From Planomonospora sp. ID82291 (GTDB lineage Bacteria; Actinomycetota; Actinomycetes; Streptosporangiales; Streptosporangiaceae): a DNA stretch of 64,000 nt. The first letter of the stretch is position 1; the number at the start of each line of letters is the position of its first letter. The notes under the pieces are model-generated. The model was not told the origin of the DNA, did not search any database, and saw nothing but the letters and a program-made list of their open reading frames with translations. Below, one piece after another: positions 43,297 to 52,327 of the stretch. The stretch spans positions 124,001 to 188,000 of the forward strand of contig NZ_JABTEX010000006.1 of assembly GCF_015711645.1 (NCBI RefSeq). The letters are read 5' to 3'. The position numbers and the translations under genes were made by a program.

Positions 43297-43689
43297 TCAT
43301 GGCCTCACCGGCGGCGGAGGCGCAGGCGAGGTGGGCGGGGATGGGGAAAGCGTCGCGAGCACGATCTCGGTGACGCGGTGGGAGATCCGCACGGCCGCCC
43401 GGTCGACCTGGTCGGCTGGGTGGTGGGCGATGAGCTCGCGGCCCGGTCGGCGGCTGCGGGGGTCGGTGGTGCGTCCGGTCGGCCAGAAGAACACCGTCCC
43501 GTCCGCGTCGGCCGCCACCATCAGCAGCTCCCCGATGCGCAGTCGCGGGCCGTCGTGGTCGTCGACGAGGTGCGGGCGGACGCGGTGCGGCTCCAGGGCG
43601 GTCAGCAGATGCCGCAGGGCGGTCCGGTCCCGCGGTGGACGGGCGGCTCGGCGCAGCATGTCCGCGGCGGGGCCGGTGAGCGGGATCAC
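43297..43689 (-). CDS. Small protein of unknown function
   Basis: The protein has 130 residues, starting MIPLTGPAADMLRRAARPPR, with LRIGELLMVAADADGTVFFW then PTGR in the middle and a proline-rich end. It starts 4 nt inside the upstream methyltransferase stop (ATGA). It is probably soluble. The 145 bases to the next gene hold nothing I can identify. Confidence 0.55.
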   Translation of the reverse strand: MIPLTGPAADMLRRAARPPRDRTALRHLLTALEPHRVRPHLVDDHDGPRLRIGELLMVAADADGTVFFWPTGRTTDPRSRRPGRELIAHHPADQVDRAAVRISHRVTEIVLATLSPSPPTSPAPPPPVRP

Positions 43690-44507
43690 GGCTTCACCCC
43701 CACGGCGGCTAGACCCGCCGGTGGGCCGGGCGGCACACCTTCCTCAGGCGGTTTCGGCCAGGCGTGCACGGACACCAGGCCGGGGTTGAGCAGCTCCAGG
43801 CCGGGACCGTGCGGTCCCGGGTCGGTGAGCAGGCGCTGGATCTGCGCGGCGGTGCGCGGGTGGACATCGACGGGGTAGATGTCCTTGGCGGCGGCGATCT
43901 GCTCGGGGTCGTGCCCGTCGCTGGTGGCGTGCGAGAAGATCAGCATGCTTCCGGCGGTCAGCGCCTCCATGTAGGAGGTGATCGTCTTCGCTGCGGTGCC
44001 GTCATCCCAGAAGTGGGCCAGCGCCCCCATGATCAGCCCTGTCGGCTGCGCCGGGTCGATGAGCCCGCACGCCTGCGACAGGGCCAGCGCCTCGTCGGGG
44101 TGCAGCGCGTCGCCCAGGACGGCGGCCAGCCCTGCGCCGTGCTCGCCGTACAGCAGCCCCTGCCAGTGGGTGATGACCGCTTTTTCGTGGTCGAGGTAGA
44201 CGAACCGGATGTCCTCCTCGATCGTGCGGGCCACGTCGTGCAGGTTGCGGTCGGGCCGGGGCAGGCCGGCGCCCAGGTCGAGGAACTGGCGCACGCCGCG
44301 CTGGGACGCGGCGCGGACGGCCGCTTCCAGGAAGGCGAGGTTGGCGCGGGCGGCCTGCCGCACCGCCGGTATCAGCACGGTGAGCTGCGCGGCGACCTCC
44401 CGGTCTGCGGCGAAGGCGTCTTTCCCGTCGCTGGACAGTCCTTGATAGACCCGGTAGACGGCGGGCGTGTGCGGGTCGAATCCGCTGGTGCTCGTGTGCT
44501 CGGTCAT
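43686..44507 (-). CDS. Methyltransf_19 (DUF574) SAM-dependent methyltransferase
   Basis: The protein has 273 residues from ATG 44507. GVRQFLDLGAGLPRPDRNLH is the family motif I, IRFVYLDHEKAVITHWQGLL motif II, and GLIMGALAHFWDDGTAAKTI follows. This is the PF04672 family that in actinomycetes usually lies beside XRE or TPR regulators, as here. It opens the minus-strand operon. The palindrome at 44605 lies about 100 bases upstream and the regulator gene at 45004 is divergent. Confidence 0.8.
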   Translation of the reverse strand: MTEHTSTSGFDPHTPAVYRVYQGLSSDGKDAFAADREVAAQLTVLIPAVRQAARANLAFLEAAVRAASQRGVRQFLDLGAGLPRPDRNLHDVARTIEEDIRFVYLDHEKAVITHWQGLLYGEHGAGLAAVLGDALHPDEALALSQACGLIDPAQPTGLIMGALAHFWDDGTAAKTITSYMEALTAGSMLIFSHATSDGHDPEQIAAAKDIYPVDVHPRTAAQIQRLLTDPGPHGPGLELLNPGLVSVHAWPKPPEEGVPPGPPAGLAAVGVKP

Positions 44508-44604
44508 CTCGAAGGACCTTCGGACGCGGGGGCAAGGCGTGATCTGATCATGGTGGGTGACGTGGTGACATGGGGATGTCGCAGATGGTGACTTCTGAAG
44601 GTGT

Positions 44605-44627
44605 CCCGTGTCCGTTTCGGACACGGG
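44605..44627. promoter_or_regulatory. Palindromic operator-like site shared with 46927
   Basis: CCCGTGTCCG-TTT-CGGACACGGG is a perfect inverted repeat with 10-base arms. A further half site CGGACATCC follows at about 44630. A near-identical palindrome precedes the regulator at 46978. A dimeric DNA-binding protein is the likely ligand. Confidence 0.65.
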
Positions 44628-44833
44628 ATCGGACATCCCGGGGGCGCCGCATCGGAAGCCCGCGGCTCCGCCGCAACGGAGCCGCAAGGCATCCGGCCGG
44701 GCCTGGCGGCCGTCGCTGCGGTGGACCCGGATGGAGCCCTCATCGGTTCCCCCCTTCGGGCGGATGTCATCGGCGGACATCTTCCAGCGAACCGTGATCA
44801 AGGCCGGATGAGTATGGGGTCAAGACCTGCAGG

Positions 44834-45007
44834 GTGGTCAAAGTGGTCAAAGATCATCTGCGGGCCGGATGGGAGCTTGTGGCCATTCGCCCCGACAGCG
44901 CCGATGCTGGCGACTACGGTGAGCTGCACGACGTGGCAGCGGCCCCGCCGCCCACGCACGCCGGTCAAAGTGGTCAAAGATCCGTCTGGCACGGAGGCGC
45001 CCCATGA
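44834..45007 (+). CDS. Possible 57-residue protein coupled to the regulator
   Basis: The frame from GTG 44834 ends in a TGA overlapping the regulator's ATG (ATGA). It reads VVKVVKDHLRAGWELVAIRP then DSADAGDYGELHDVAAAPPP and THAGQSGQRSVWHGGAP. The middle has natural, acidic composition. Both 20-base direct repeats lie within it, so part of the sequence may serve as operator as well. No family match. Confidence 0.4.
   Translation: MVKVVKDHLRAGWELVAIRPDSADAGDYGELHDVAAAPPPTHAGQSGQRSVWHGGAP
44836..44982. repeat. Pair of perfect 20-base direct repeats
   Basis: GGTCAAAGTGGTCAAAGATC occurs at 44836-44855 and again at 44963-44982. Each copy contains GGTCAAAG twice (second as GGTCAAAGATC), so four tandem-type sites lie in 147 bases between the divergent methyltransferase and regulator genes. 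The spacing of repeats within a copy is 9-10 bases, one helical turn, which suits cooperative protein binding on one face of the DNA. Confidence 0.7.
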
Positions 45008-46386
45008 CGCGCGAACGAAACGAGCGCCTTGCCGCGCTGCTGAGTGAAGCGGGCTGGTCACGGGCGCAGGCCGCGAGTGCGTTCAACCGCGTCGCCCAGG
45101 AGAACAACCTGCTCGGCTACACCTGCGTCGGCCGTTCCCACATCAGCATGTGGGTCGCCGGGACGCAGCCATCAGGCGCGGCCCCCATAATCTTGTGCCA
45201 GGCACTGTCCCGCCGCCTGAAGCGTGTCGTCACCCCCGATGAGCTCGGGTTCGCCGTTCCCAACGCGTCCGCGCAGCAGGTGCTGGAATGGCGCGTCGAC
45301 CCGCTGATCGCGCTGACCGACGTGGAGAGAACGGACGTGGACGCAGACCGCAGAAGCCTGTTGAGCGGCGCGGTGTACTCGGTGGCCGCCTTGGCGCTGC
45401 CCGACCAGGAATGGTGGGAAGCCATGGCCGCCCGCTCCCCCGCGCCGACCAAGCATCAGCGGGTCGGGCGCGGTGACGTGACCACCGTTCAGGAGCTCAC
45501 CGCGGCCTTCTCCCGGATCGACCAGCGGCGCGGCGGCGGCCACGGCAGGAAGGCGCTGGTGCAGTACCTGCATACCGACGTCGCCGCGTTCCTGCACGGG
45601 ACATTCCCCGACGAGCAGGTCCGGCGGGACATGTTCTCCGCCGCCGCGGAGCTGGCCTACCTGTCCGGCTGGATGGCTTTCGACAGCGGCGAGCACGCCC
45701 TGGCCCAGCAGTACTTCACTCTGGCCGTGAAGCTGGCGGCGCGCGCCGATGACCCTCCGCTGGCCGGCCACATCCTGCGCGCCATGGCGCACCAAGCCAT
45801 CGACCTGGGGTTCGCCGCCCAAGGCCTCAGCCTGGCGACGGCCTCGATGGAAGGCCGGCGCTACACCTGCGCCACCCCCCGGGAGCGGGCGCTGCTCGGG
45901 GTCGTGCGCGCCCGCGCCCTGGCCGCGAGCGGCAGCAAGCAGGCCGCGGCCAAGGCGCTGCTGAAGGCCGAGGATGATCTCGCCTCGGCCAGCGCCGACA
46001 TCGAGGAACCACAGCGCACCTTCTTCTTCGCCGAGGCCTCGCTGGCCCATGAGACCGCCTGCACGTTGCGGGACTGCGGTGACCGCCAAGGCGCCATCCG
46101 CCAGTTCCGGCGCAGCGTCCGCACCCGCGGGTCCGCTTTCCGCCGCACCCATGTCGTGACGCTCGGATACCTGGGCGCCACGCAGATCGCCGCCGGCAGC
46201 GTGGACGAAGCCTGCGTCAGCTGGAGCACCGCCCTGGACGCGATGGAGGAGGGCATCTACTCGGGGCGGGCCCGGCAAGCGGTCGTCGACATGCGCCACC
46301 TGCTGTCGCCGTACCGGCACCGCAAGATCGCGGCCATCACCGAACTGGACGCGCGAGCCGCCTCGTACCTGGCCCACGTAGATTGA
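45004..46386 (+). CDS. Large TPR-type actinomycete regulator
   Basis: The protein has 460 residues. Residues 5-75 form a helix-turn-helix-like start (RNERLAALLSEAGWSRAQAA ... VGRSHISMWVAGTQPSG), followed by a short linker, and residues about 160-450 form tetratricopeptide-like repeats (YLSGWMAFDSGEHALAQQYF, LAVKLAARADDPPLAGHIL). This layout matches NsdA/BldR-type regulators of antibiotic production and development in actinomycetes. It is divergent from a Methyltransf_19 gene, a common pairing. The neighbouring repeats and palindrome suggest auto- or cross-regulation. Confidence 0.75.
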   Translation: MTRERNERLAALLSEAGWSRAQAASAFNRVAQENNLLGYTCVGRSHISMWVAGTQPSGAAPIILCQALSRRLKRVVTPDELGFAVPNASAQQVLEWRVDPLIALTDVERTDVDADRRSLLSGAVYSVAALALPDQEWWEAMAARSPAPTKHQRVGRGDVTTVQELTAAFSRIDQRRGGGHGRKALVQYLHTDVAAFLHGTFPDEQVRRDMFSAAAELAYLSGWMAFDSGEHALAQQYFTLAVKLAARADDPPLAGHILRAMAHQAIDLGFAAQGLSLATASMEGRRYTCATPRERALLGVVRARALAASGSKQAAAKALLKAEDDLASASADIEEPQRTFFFAEASLAHETACTLRDCGDRQGAIRQFRRSVRTRGSAFRRTHVVTLGYLGATQIAAGSVDEACVSWSTALDAMEEGIYSGRARQAVVDMRHLLSPYRHRKIAAITELDARAASYLAHVD

Positions 46387-46418
46387 TCACCTCACGACGA
46401 AGGGACGAGGGCACACCC

Positions 46419-46895
46419 ATGGCAGACTCACTGACGATCCTGCCCATCGGCACCGTGGTCGGCGGGCGGACCGAGCCGACCGACGACCACTGGAGCGGCA
46501 CGGCGATCATCCGCCTGAACGCCGACTTCCCCCTCGAGGTCGTCCAAGGCCTGGAGGAGTTCTCCCACCTGCTGGTCGTCTGGCACTTCCACCGGGCCGC
46601 ACCTGAGGATGTCGCTCTGCACGCCCGCAGCCCGCGGGGCAATCCCGCCTGGCCGGCCACCGGCACGTTCGTGCACCGCAACCACCGCCGGCCCAACCAG
46701 CTCGCACAGTCCTTCCCCCGGCTGGTGAAGGTCGACGGCCTGGACTTGCACGTGACCGACCTGGACGCGATCGACGGCACCCCGGTCTACGATCTGGCGC
46801 CCTACTTCATCGAGATGGGCCCCCGGGGCGCGGTACGCGAACCCGCGTGGCCGGGCGAGATGCTCACCGACTACTGGGGCGAGGCGCAGGACTGA
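46419..46895 (+). CDS. TrmO/TsaA-like (UPF0066) protein
   Basis: The protein has 158 residues from ATG 46419. PIGTVVGGRTEPTDDHWSGT, LEEFSHLLVVWHFHRA, ARSPRGNPAWPATGTFVHRN and LDLHVTDLDAIDGTPVYDLA trace the whole UPF0066/TsaA domain, whose studied members methylate N6-threonylcarbamoyladenosine in tRNA using SAM. Compared with E. coli TrmO it lacks the C-terminal part. Its place between two regulators rather than near tRNA genes suggests another substrate may be possible. Confidence 0.8.
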   Translation: MADSLTILPIGTVVGGRTEPTDDHWSGTAIIRLNADFPLEVVQGLEEFSHLLVVWHFHRAAPEDVALHARSPRGNPAWPATGTFVHRNHRRPNQLAQSFPRLVKVDGLDLHVTDLDAIDGTPVYDLAPYFIEMGPRGAVREPAWPGEMLTDYWGEAQD

Positions 46896-46926
46896 AACAC
46901 CCGCCGGGGACCGCAGGTGCGCGCCG

Positions 46927-46951
46927 CCCCGTGTCCGCTTCGGACATGGGG
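46927..46951. promoter_or_regulatory. Palindromic operator-like site shared with 44605
   Basis: CCCCGTGTCCG-CTT-CGGACATGGGG has 11-base arms with one mismatch. It lies 27 bases before the ATG of the regulator at 46978, and another half site (CGGACATCTG) lies between. Apart from the loop and one arm base it equals the site at 44605. Confidence 0.65.
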
Positions 46952-46977
46952 CGGACGTCTGCCCGGACATCTGCCGC

Positions 46978-48459
46978 ATGACGCTTCCACCCGCCGAGGC
47001 GGCGGCTTACGCTGCGGTCGACAAGCACCCGCCGGAAAGGGTCGGTTACACCGTGGAGCAGGTGGAGGAGACCTACCTCAAACAGCTTGCGCGCGCCCGC
47101 GGACTGCTGAAGTACGCCAAGTTCCTGGAGTCCTACCGGCGCACCGGGGTCGGGCTCGGCCTGCGAAACCCGGATGTCACCACCCGTCAGTACCGGCGGT
47201 GGCTGGCCGGGGATGTGAAAACCGCCCCGAACCCGGACGCGTGCCGGATTCTGCACGACATGTTCAACTGCCAGGTGGAGGACCTGTTCCGGCTGGTTCC
47301 GGTCACCGCACCCACCCCGGTCGGCGCGGATGAGGTCATCGACCTGTCCCCGGCCGCAGGCGCCATCTGGAGCACCTATGAGCCCCCGCCCGCCGCACGC
47401 ACCCTGCACGAGTTGATGATGAGCGCCGCTGAGCAATCCCGACAGTCCGCCGCCCAGGCCGAGGCCGCGATCGGCCGCAGCACCCTGGAGCTTTTGGAAG
47501 CGGACGTGGTCCGCACCGCCCGCACCTACCTGTCGCAGTCCCCGGTCGTGATGTTCCCCAAGGTCAACGCGTTGCGGACCCAGGTGGAGACGCTGACCGG
47601 CCAGACCCGGCAACCTGAGCAGGTGCGCACCTTGACGTTCCTCAACGGGCTGCTGTGCGCGCTGCTCGCCGAGGCCAGCATCGACCTGGGCGAGCACCGG
47701 TGGGCGCACGATCACGCCACTGCGGCGTGGACGCACGCCAACAACATCGGCCACGGGCCGCTGGCGGTGTGGGCGCGCGGGATGCAGGCGACCAGCTCGT
47801 ACTGGTCCGATGCTCCCTCCGACGCGCTGGTCGCGGTGCACCGCGGTGAAGAGCACCGCCCGACCGGGGTACCGAGCGCCCGGCTGAACAGCATCAAGGC
47901 CCGCACCTGGTCGCATCTGGGCGACGCCGACCAGGTGCTGCAGGCGGTGCGGGCCGCCCAGGACGCCCGGGCCGCCGCCTCAGGCGAGGACGACGACCTG
48001 GCCTACGTCGGCGGCGTGTTCGAGTGGGACCGCATCCGGGAGGAGCGGTGCGCCTCCACCGCGTTCCTGGAGCTCACCCAGCGCCGCCACAGCGAGCTGG
48101 AGGCGGCGGCGCTGCGCTACTTCACCGGCCTGATCATCGAGCACGCCGGGCAGGCGCTGGAGCTGTCGCGGGCCGCGCCGGCCGATCAGCGTTCACCCAT
48201 CGTCGAGGCGACCATCCTGCTCGACATGAGCACCGCCCAGCTGCTGCTGGGGGATGTGGCCGGCGCGCACGCCACGCTGCGCCCGGTGTTCGCGCTGCCG
48301 GCGGACATGCGCACGTTCCCGGTACTGCACCGGCTGCGCGGCCTGCGGGCCCCGCTGGCCGCGATGCCGACCATCCGCGCGGTGCACGACCTGCGCGAGA
48401 ACCTGGCCGTCTTCGCCGCCGCCTCCACCGTGCGGGCGCTTCCCCCGGGCGGTGCCTAG
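46978..48459 (+). CDS. Large helix-turn-helix/TPR-type regulator
   Basis: The protein has 493 residues. The N-terminal region (ARGLLKYAKFLESYRRTGVG ... TTRQYRRWLAGDVKTAPNPD, ACRILHDMFNCQVEDLFRLV) is an XRE-like DNA-binding start, as in other actinomycete regulators with an RRWLxG motif. From about residue 160 on it is all helical with TPR-like units (LLCALLAEASIDLGEHRWAH, NSIKARTWSHLGDADQVLQA). It is probably the partner of the shared palindromes. It converges with the epimerase at 48456, which it overlaps by 4 nt. Confidence 0.75.
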   Translation: MTLPPAEAAAYAAVDKHPPERVGYTVEQVEETYLKQLARARGLLKYAKFLESYRRTGVGLGLRNPDVTTRQYRRWLAGDVKTAPNPDACRILHDMFNCQVEDLFRLVPVTAPTPVGADEVIDLSPAAGAIWSTYEPPPAARTLHELMMSAAEQSRQSAAQAEAAIGRSTLELLEADVVRTARTYLSQSPVVMFPKVNALRTQVETLTGQTRQPEQVRTLTFLNGLLCALLAEASIDLGEHRWAHDHATAAWTHANNIGHGPLAVWARGMQATSSYWSDAPSDALVAVHRGEEHRPTGVPSARLNSIKARTWSHLGDADQVLQAVRAAQDARAAASGEDDDLAYVGGVFEWDRIREERCASTAFLELTQRRHSELEAAALRYFTGLIIEHAGQALELSRAAPADQRSPIVEATILLDMSTAQLLLGDVAGAHATLRPVFALPADMRTFPVLHRLRGLRAPLAAMPTIRAVHDLRENLAVFAAASTVRALPPGGA

Positions 48460-49466
48460 TCGCCGCCGCGGCGGGCGTCCCACGCGGCGAGGATCTGCTC
48501 CTCCCGCTGCCGGGAGATGCCCAGCTCGGCGAACCGCTCCCCTTCCAGGGCGATGCCGCCGCGCACCCACTCCCACGTGTCGGCGACGGTCGCGGCCAGC
48601 GGCCGGCACACCAGGCCGGCGCCGCGGGCGCGGGCGGCGTCCACGTGCCAGGTGCCCGGGTAGTCGCGCCACAGCGGCAGGCCCACCCATTCGGGGACGC
48701 CCTGCTCGCGAAGGAACGCATCAGCCACCCATTCCAGTTCGCCCTTGACCCCGGTCACCTCCTGGCACAAGCCGAGGAGTTCACCGATGGTGGAACTGCC
48801 GATCGGCGCGGTCAGGTTGTAGGAGCCCGCCAGGTCGCGTTCGGCGGCATCGAGGGCGAAGCGGGCGACGTCGCGCACGTCGATCGGCTGGATCGGCCAA
48901 TCCGGCCGTCCGGGCGCCAGGATGCGGCCGCCATCCTGGACGCGGTTCAGCCACCACGGCAGGCGGCCGACGTTCTCGTGCGGGCCCAGGATCACTCCGG
49001 GCCGCAGCAGGGTCGCCCGGGAGGCGTAGGTGGTGGTGACGGCCAGCTCGGCGCCCGCCTTCAGCCGGCCGTACTCATCGGCGCCGGACTCGCCCGGCGG
49101 GCCGACCGGCGTGTACTCCCGCACCGGGGAGTCATCATCCAGCGGGTCGGTGGGCCAGCCGGTATAGACGTTCACGGTACTGATCAGGATGTACCGGCCG
49201 ACGCTGCGGGCCAGGGCGCGCGTGGAGGCCTCCACCAGCGGGGTGGTCATGCCGCTGGTGTCGATCACCGCGTCCCACGGGCCGCGGGCGGCGAGCACTT
49301 CCAGGTCCTCGTCACTGGTGCGGTCTCCGCGGATCGCCGTCACCCGGGGAAGATCAGGGCCGGAGCGGCCGCGGTTGAACGTGGTGACGTCGTAGCCGCG
49401 CTGCAGGGCGTCGGCGGCCAGTGCCCGCCCGAGAAAGACGGTGCCGCCGAGGAGGAGGATGCGCAT
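48456..49466 (-). CDS. NAD-dependent epimerase/dehydratase-like protein
   Basis: The protein has 336 residues from ATG 49466. ILLLGGTVFLGRALAADALQ is the dinucleotide-binding glycine motif, STVNVYTG marks the catalytic strand, and DEYGRLKAGAELAV contains the tyrosine/lysine pair (YxxxK). This is an extended short-chain dehydrogenase of the type that modifies nucleotide sugars. It is single-copy and convergent with the regulator. The far end (AAWDARRGGD) is conserved-looking. Confidence 0.8.
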   Translation of the reverse strand: MRILLLGGTVFLGRALAADALQRGYDVTTFNRGRSGPDLPRVTAIRGDRTSDEDLEVLAARGPWDAVIDTSGMTTPLVEASTRALARSVGRYILISTVNVYTGWPTDPLDDDSPVREYTPVGPPGESGADEYGRLKAGAELAVTTTYASRATLLRPGVILGPHENVGRLPWWLNRVQDGGRILAPGRPDWPIQPIDVRDVARFALDAAERDLAGSYNLTAPIGSSTIGELLGLCQEVTGVKGELEWVADAFLREQGVPEWVGLPLWRDYPGTWHVDAARARGAGLVCRPLAATVADTWEWVRGGIALEGERFAELGISRQREEQILAAWDARRGGD

Positions 49467-49694
49467 GCTCTGATCCTGGCGTGACGGGATTTCTCCGTCC
49501 AGGCCGGGCGAATCGGTAAGTCCGCCGACAGCGCGAATCCGCGTGGCTCGTCCCGCTGGGTCCGTGCATCCCTTCGGGTGAGGCCGGATGGCCCCGCCCG
49601 GTTGCCCTCCCGTCCGATGAGGAGCTCTTCGTCGGCTATGGCGCACCGCGCCTTGCCGCAGGACCCCTCCCGACCCTGAACAGGAGCCGCTGAC

Positions 49695-51614
49695 GTGGCT
49701 GATGAGACCGCGGTCACCGACACCGACGCCACCCCCCGGCAGCACAGCGAAGAGCTGACATTCAACTTCAGCGGTGGTGACAGCGCCGAACTGGCCCGGC
49801 ATCTGACCGGGCGCAGCCTCGCCGCCCGCCTGCCGTCGCTGGTGCGCCGCTCCTTCGTCCTGGCCTGGGCAGTGGATCGGCGCTCGACGATCATCCTGCT
49901 GGCCTGCCAGGTCGTCTCCGGTCTGCTGGAGGCGCTCGGCCTGCTGGCCACCACGGCGGCGCTGGCCGCGCTGATCCAGTCCGCCCGCGATCCGGCGAAC
50001 CTGGTCGCGGCCCTGCCGTCGGTGGCGGTCCTGGCCGGGGCGGCCGGGCTGCGCGCGGTGCTCGGGATCGCGATCCAGAGCTTGTCGAACCGGCTCGGGC
50101 CGCGGATCGCCCGGGAGGCCGAATACCGCATGCTCCATGCGGCCACGAACGCCGAGATGGCCGCCTACGACCACCCCGGGTTCAACGACCGCTACGACAA
50201 GGCCGACCGGGGCGTCGAGGTCAGCCGGAGCATGATCGGCCAGTCGCAGAACCTGGTGTCCTCGGCGGCCACGCTGATCGCCGCGGCCGTGGTCGTCACC
50301 GCGCTGGCGCCGCTCCTGCTGCCGCTGCTGGTGCTGACCGCGGTGCCGCAGGCGCTGGCGTCGGTCGCGGGCGAGCGCGTCACCTACCTGGCGACGCTGC
50401 GGACCTTCCACGACCGGCGGATGCTGAGCATGCTGCGCTGGCACCTGTCCCACAAGGACCAGGCCGACCAGATCCGCACCGACACCCTGGCTCCCTACCT
50501 GCTGGGCAAGTACCGGGCCAGCGGCGCCCGGGTGGACCGCACCGTCGACGAGGCCACCTGGCAGCGCGCCAAGATCAGCCTGCTGGGATCGGCGGTCAGC
50601 GGCCTGGCCGCGGCGCTGATGTGGGCCGGGGTGATGGTGCTGCTCGGCACCGGCACCATCGGTGCGGCCGTCGCCGGCACGTTGGTGTTCGCGCTGCGCT
50701 CGGCCGCCGGCGGGCTGCACGGCATCGTCGGCTACGGCACCGAGCTCATGCGCACCGGCCGGTACATGGACGACTGGGAGGACTTCATCGACGAGGCGGC
50801 CGGGCAACGTCTGGACCGCGGCGACATCGTCCCGGGCCGCCCCCGGCACGTGGCCCTGCACCAGGTCACCTACCGTTACCCCGAAGCCGAGTCCGACACC
50901 TTGCGCGAGGTGGATTTCGAGGTCCGCCGGGGAGAGATCGTCGCCGTGGTGGGCGAGAACGGGTCCGGCAAGACCACCCTGATGAAGCTGCTGTCGGGCT
51001 TGAACCTGCCCACGCACGGGGTGGTCACCTGGGACGGCATCAGCACCCGCGACCTGGATGCGCACGCGGTGTGGAAGCAGTGCGCGGTCGTGCCGCAGGA
51101 GTTCGCCCGCTGGCCGATGACCGCCCGAGAGAACATCACCCTCGGCCAGCCCTGCCCCGAGGCCGATGACGCGGTACGGCGGGCGGCCGCCGCCAGCGGC
51201 GCCGACGCGGTGATCGCGGTGCTGCGCAGCGGCCTGGACACACTGCTGGCCCGCGAATGGTGGGGCGGGGTGGCCCTGTCGTCGGGGCAGTGGCAGCGCA
51301 TCGCGGGCGCCCGGGCGATCCACCGGGATGCCGGGCTGCTGGTGATGGACGAACCCACCTCCGACCTCGATGCCCGCGCCGAGCACCGCATCTTCACCGG
51401 GCTGCGTGAGCTCGCCAAGGACCGGGCGGTCGTGCTGGTCACTCACAACCTTTCCAACACCGCGGTCGCCGACCGGATCGTGGTCATGGAAGCCGGGCGC
51501 GTCATCGACGAGGGGACGTTCACCGAGCTGACGGCCCGGCCGGGACTGTTCCGTGACCTGTGGCTGTTGCAGCACGATCGCGTCAGCTCTGCCGGGTCGG
51601 AGGGCGCGCCGTGA
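49695..51614 (+). CDS. ABC exporter half-transporter (membrane + ATPase)
   Basis: The protein has 639 residues from GTG 49695, with CAGGAG upstream. The membrane domain (about 60-360) has helices such as IILLACQVVSGLLEALGLLA, TLIAAAVVVTALAPLLLPLL and ALMWAGVMVLLGTGTIGAAV. The ATPase has GENGSGKTTLMKLLSGL (Walker A), LSSGQWQRIAGARAI (signature) and GLLVMDEPTSDLDARA (Walker B). It probably works as a homodimer exporting a small molecule or peptide. The stop overlaps the start of the methyltransferase at 51611 (GTGA), so the two are co-translated. Confidence 0.85.
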   Translation: MADETAVTDTDATPRQHSEELTFNFSGGDSAELARHLTGRSLAARLPSLVRRSFVLAWAVDRRSTIILLACQVVSGLLEALGLLATTAALAALIQSARDPANLVAALPSVAVLAGAAGLRAVLGIAIQSLSNRLGPRIAREAEYRMLHAATNAEMAAYDHPGFNDRYDKADRGVEVSRSMIGQSQNLVSSAATLIAAAVVVTALAPLLLPLLVLTAVPQALASVAGERVTYLATLRTFHDRRMLSMLRWHLSHKDQADQIRTDTLAPYLLGKYRASGARVDRTVDEATWQRAKISLLGSAVSGLAAALMWAGVMVLLGTGTIGAAVAGTLVFALRSAAGGLHGIVGYGTELMRTGRYMDDWEDFIDEAAGQRLDRGDIVPGRPRHVALHQVTYRYPEAESDTLREVDFEVRRGEIVAVVGENGSGKTTLMKLLSGLNLPTHGVVTWDGISTRDLDAHAVWKQCAVVPQEFARWPMTARENITLGQPCPEADDAVRRAAAASGADAVIAVLRSGLDTLLAREWWGGVALSSGQWQRIAGARAIHRDAGLLVMDEPTSDLDARAEHRIFTGLRELAKDRAVVLVTHNLSNTAVADRIVVMEAGRVIDEGTFTELTARPGLFRDLWLLQHDRVSSAGSEGAP

Positions 51615-52327
51615 CGGCTGAGACCCGATCAGTCAACGGCCGGGCGTGGGAGCGGTACGGCGGCCATCACCTGCGCCGGGGAACGGTGATGCAACCGGCC
51701 TCGGATATCCGGTGGGGGTTCGGCAGCGCGGGGCCCGGCACGCGGGTGCTGGGCCCGCTGGCGGGCCGCCGGGTGCTGGATCTGGGCTGCGGCACCGGCC
51801 GGTACGCCGCCCATCTGGCCCGCCACCATCACGCGCATGTCACCGGCGTCGAAAGCGCACCGGCTCAGCACGAGCGGGCCGTCTCCTCCTACGGATCGAT
51901 CCCGGGCCTGACGCTGGTGCAGGCTGACGCCGTCGACTACCTCCAGGAAACCGCCCCGTTCGATGTGATCATCAGCGTTCACGGGGCGTTGTGCTTCACC
52001 CCTCCGGCGGTGCTGCTGCCCGGCATCTTCACCGCGTTGCGGCCGGGCGGTCTGCTGGCCGTTTCCGTGCTGCACACCAACTACCTCGGCGAGGGCCCGG
52101 CGGAGACGGTCGAACCATCGCCGCAGCGGCTGCAGATCGCCGGCCACGACCCCGACACGGTGTACCGGTGGGTGCTCGAGCCCGCGCTGTGGTGTCGGCT
52201 CCTGGGCGAGCACGGCTTGACCGTCACCACCATCGACCGTATCGACAGCGAGGTCGACGGCGACCCGACCTCCTGCCGGCTCATCCGGGCCACCCGCGCC
52301 CCCGCGGACGGGCGGGATCTGCGGTGA
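51611..52327 (+). CDS. Class I SAM-dependent methyltransferase
   Basis: The protein has 238 residues from GTG overlapping the ABC stop. RVLDLGCGTGRYAAHLARHH is motif I, HVTGVESAPAQHERAVSSYG strand 2, and LVQADAVDYLQETAPFDVII motif II and post-II. The opening AWERYGGHHLRRGTV resembles methyltransferases of small peptides or nucleoside-like products. It could modify the cargo of the linked exporter. The 223 bases after it have no gene. Confidence 0.8.
   Translation: MTAETRSVNGRAWERYGGHHLRRGTVMQPASDIRWGFGSAGPGTRVLGPLAGRRVLDLGCGTGRYAAHLARHHHAHVTGVESAPAQHERAVSSYGSIPGLTLVQADAVDYLQETAPFDVIISVHGALCFTPPAVLLPGIFTALRPGGLLAVSVLHTNYLGEGPAETVEPSPQRLQIAGHDPDTVYRWVLEPALWCRLLGEHGLTVTTIDRIDSEVDGDPTSCRLIRATRAPADGRDLR

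Noticed and set aside
44585-45003. Frames on both strands across the operator region longer than the 57-codon one
   Set aside because: They mostly translate the palindrome and repeats. Only the coupled frame at 44834 has a natural middle and a meaningful end.
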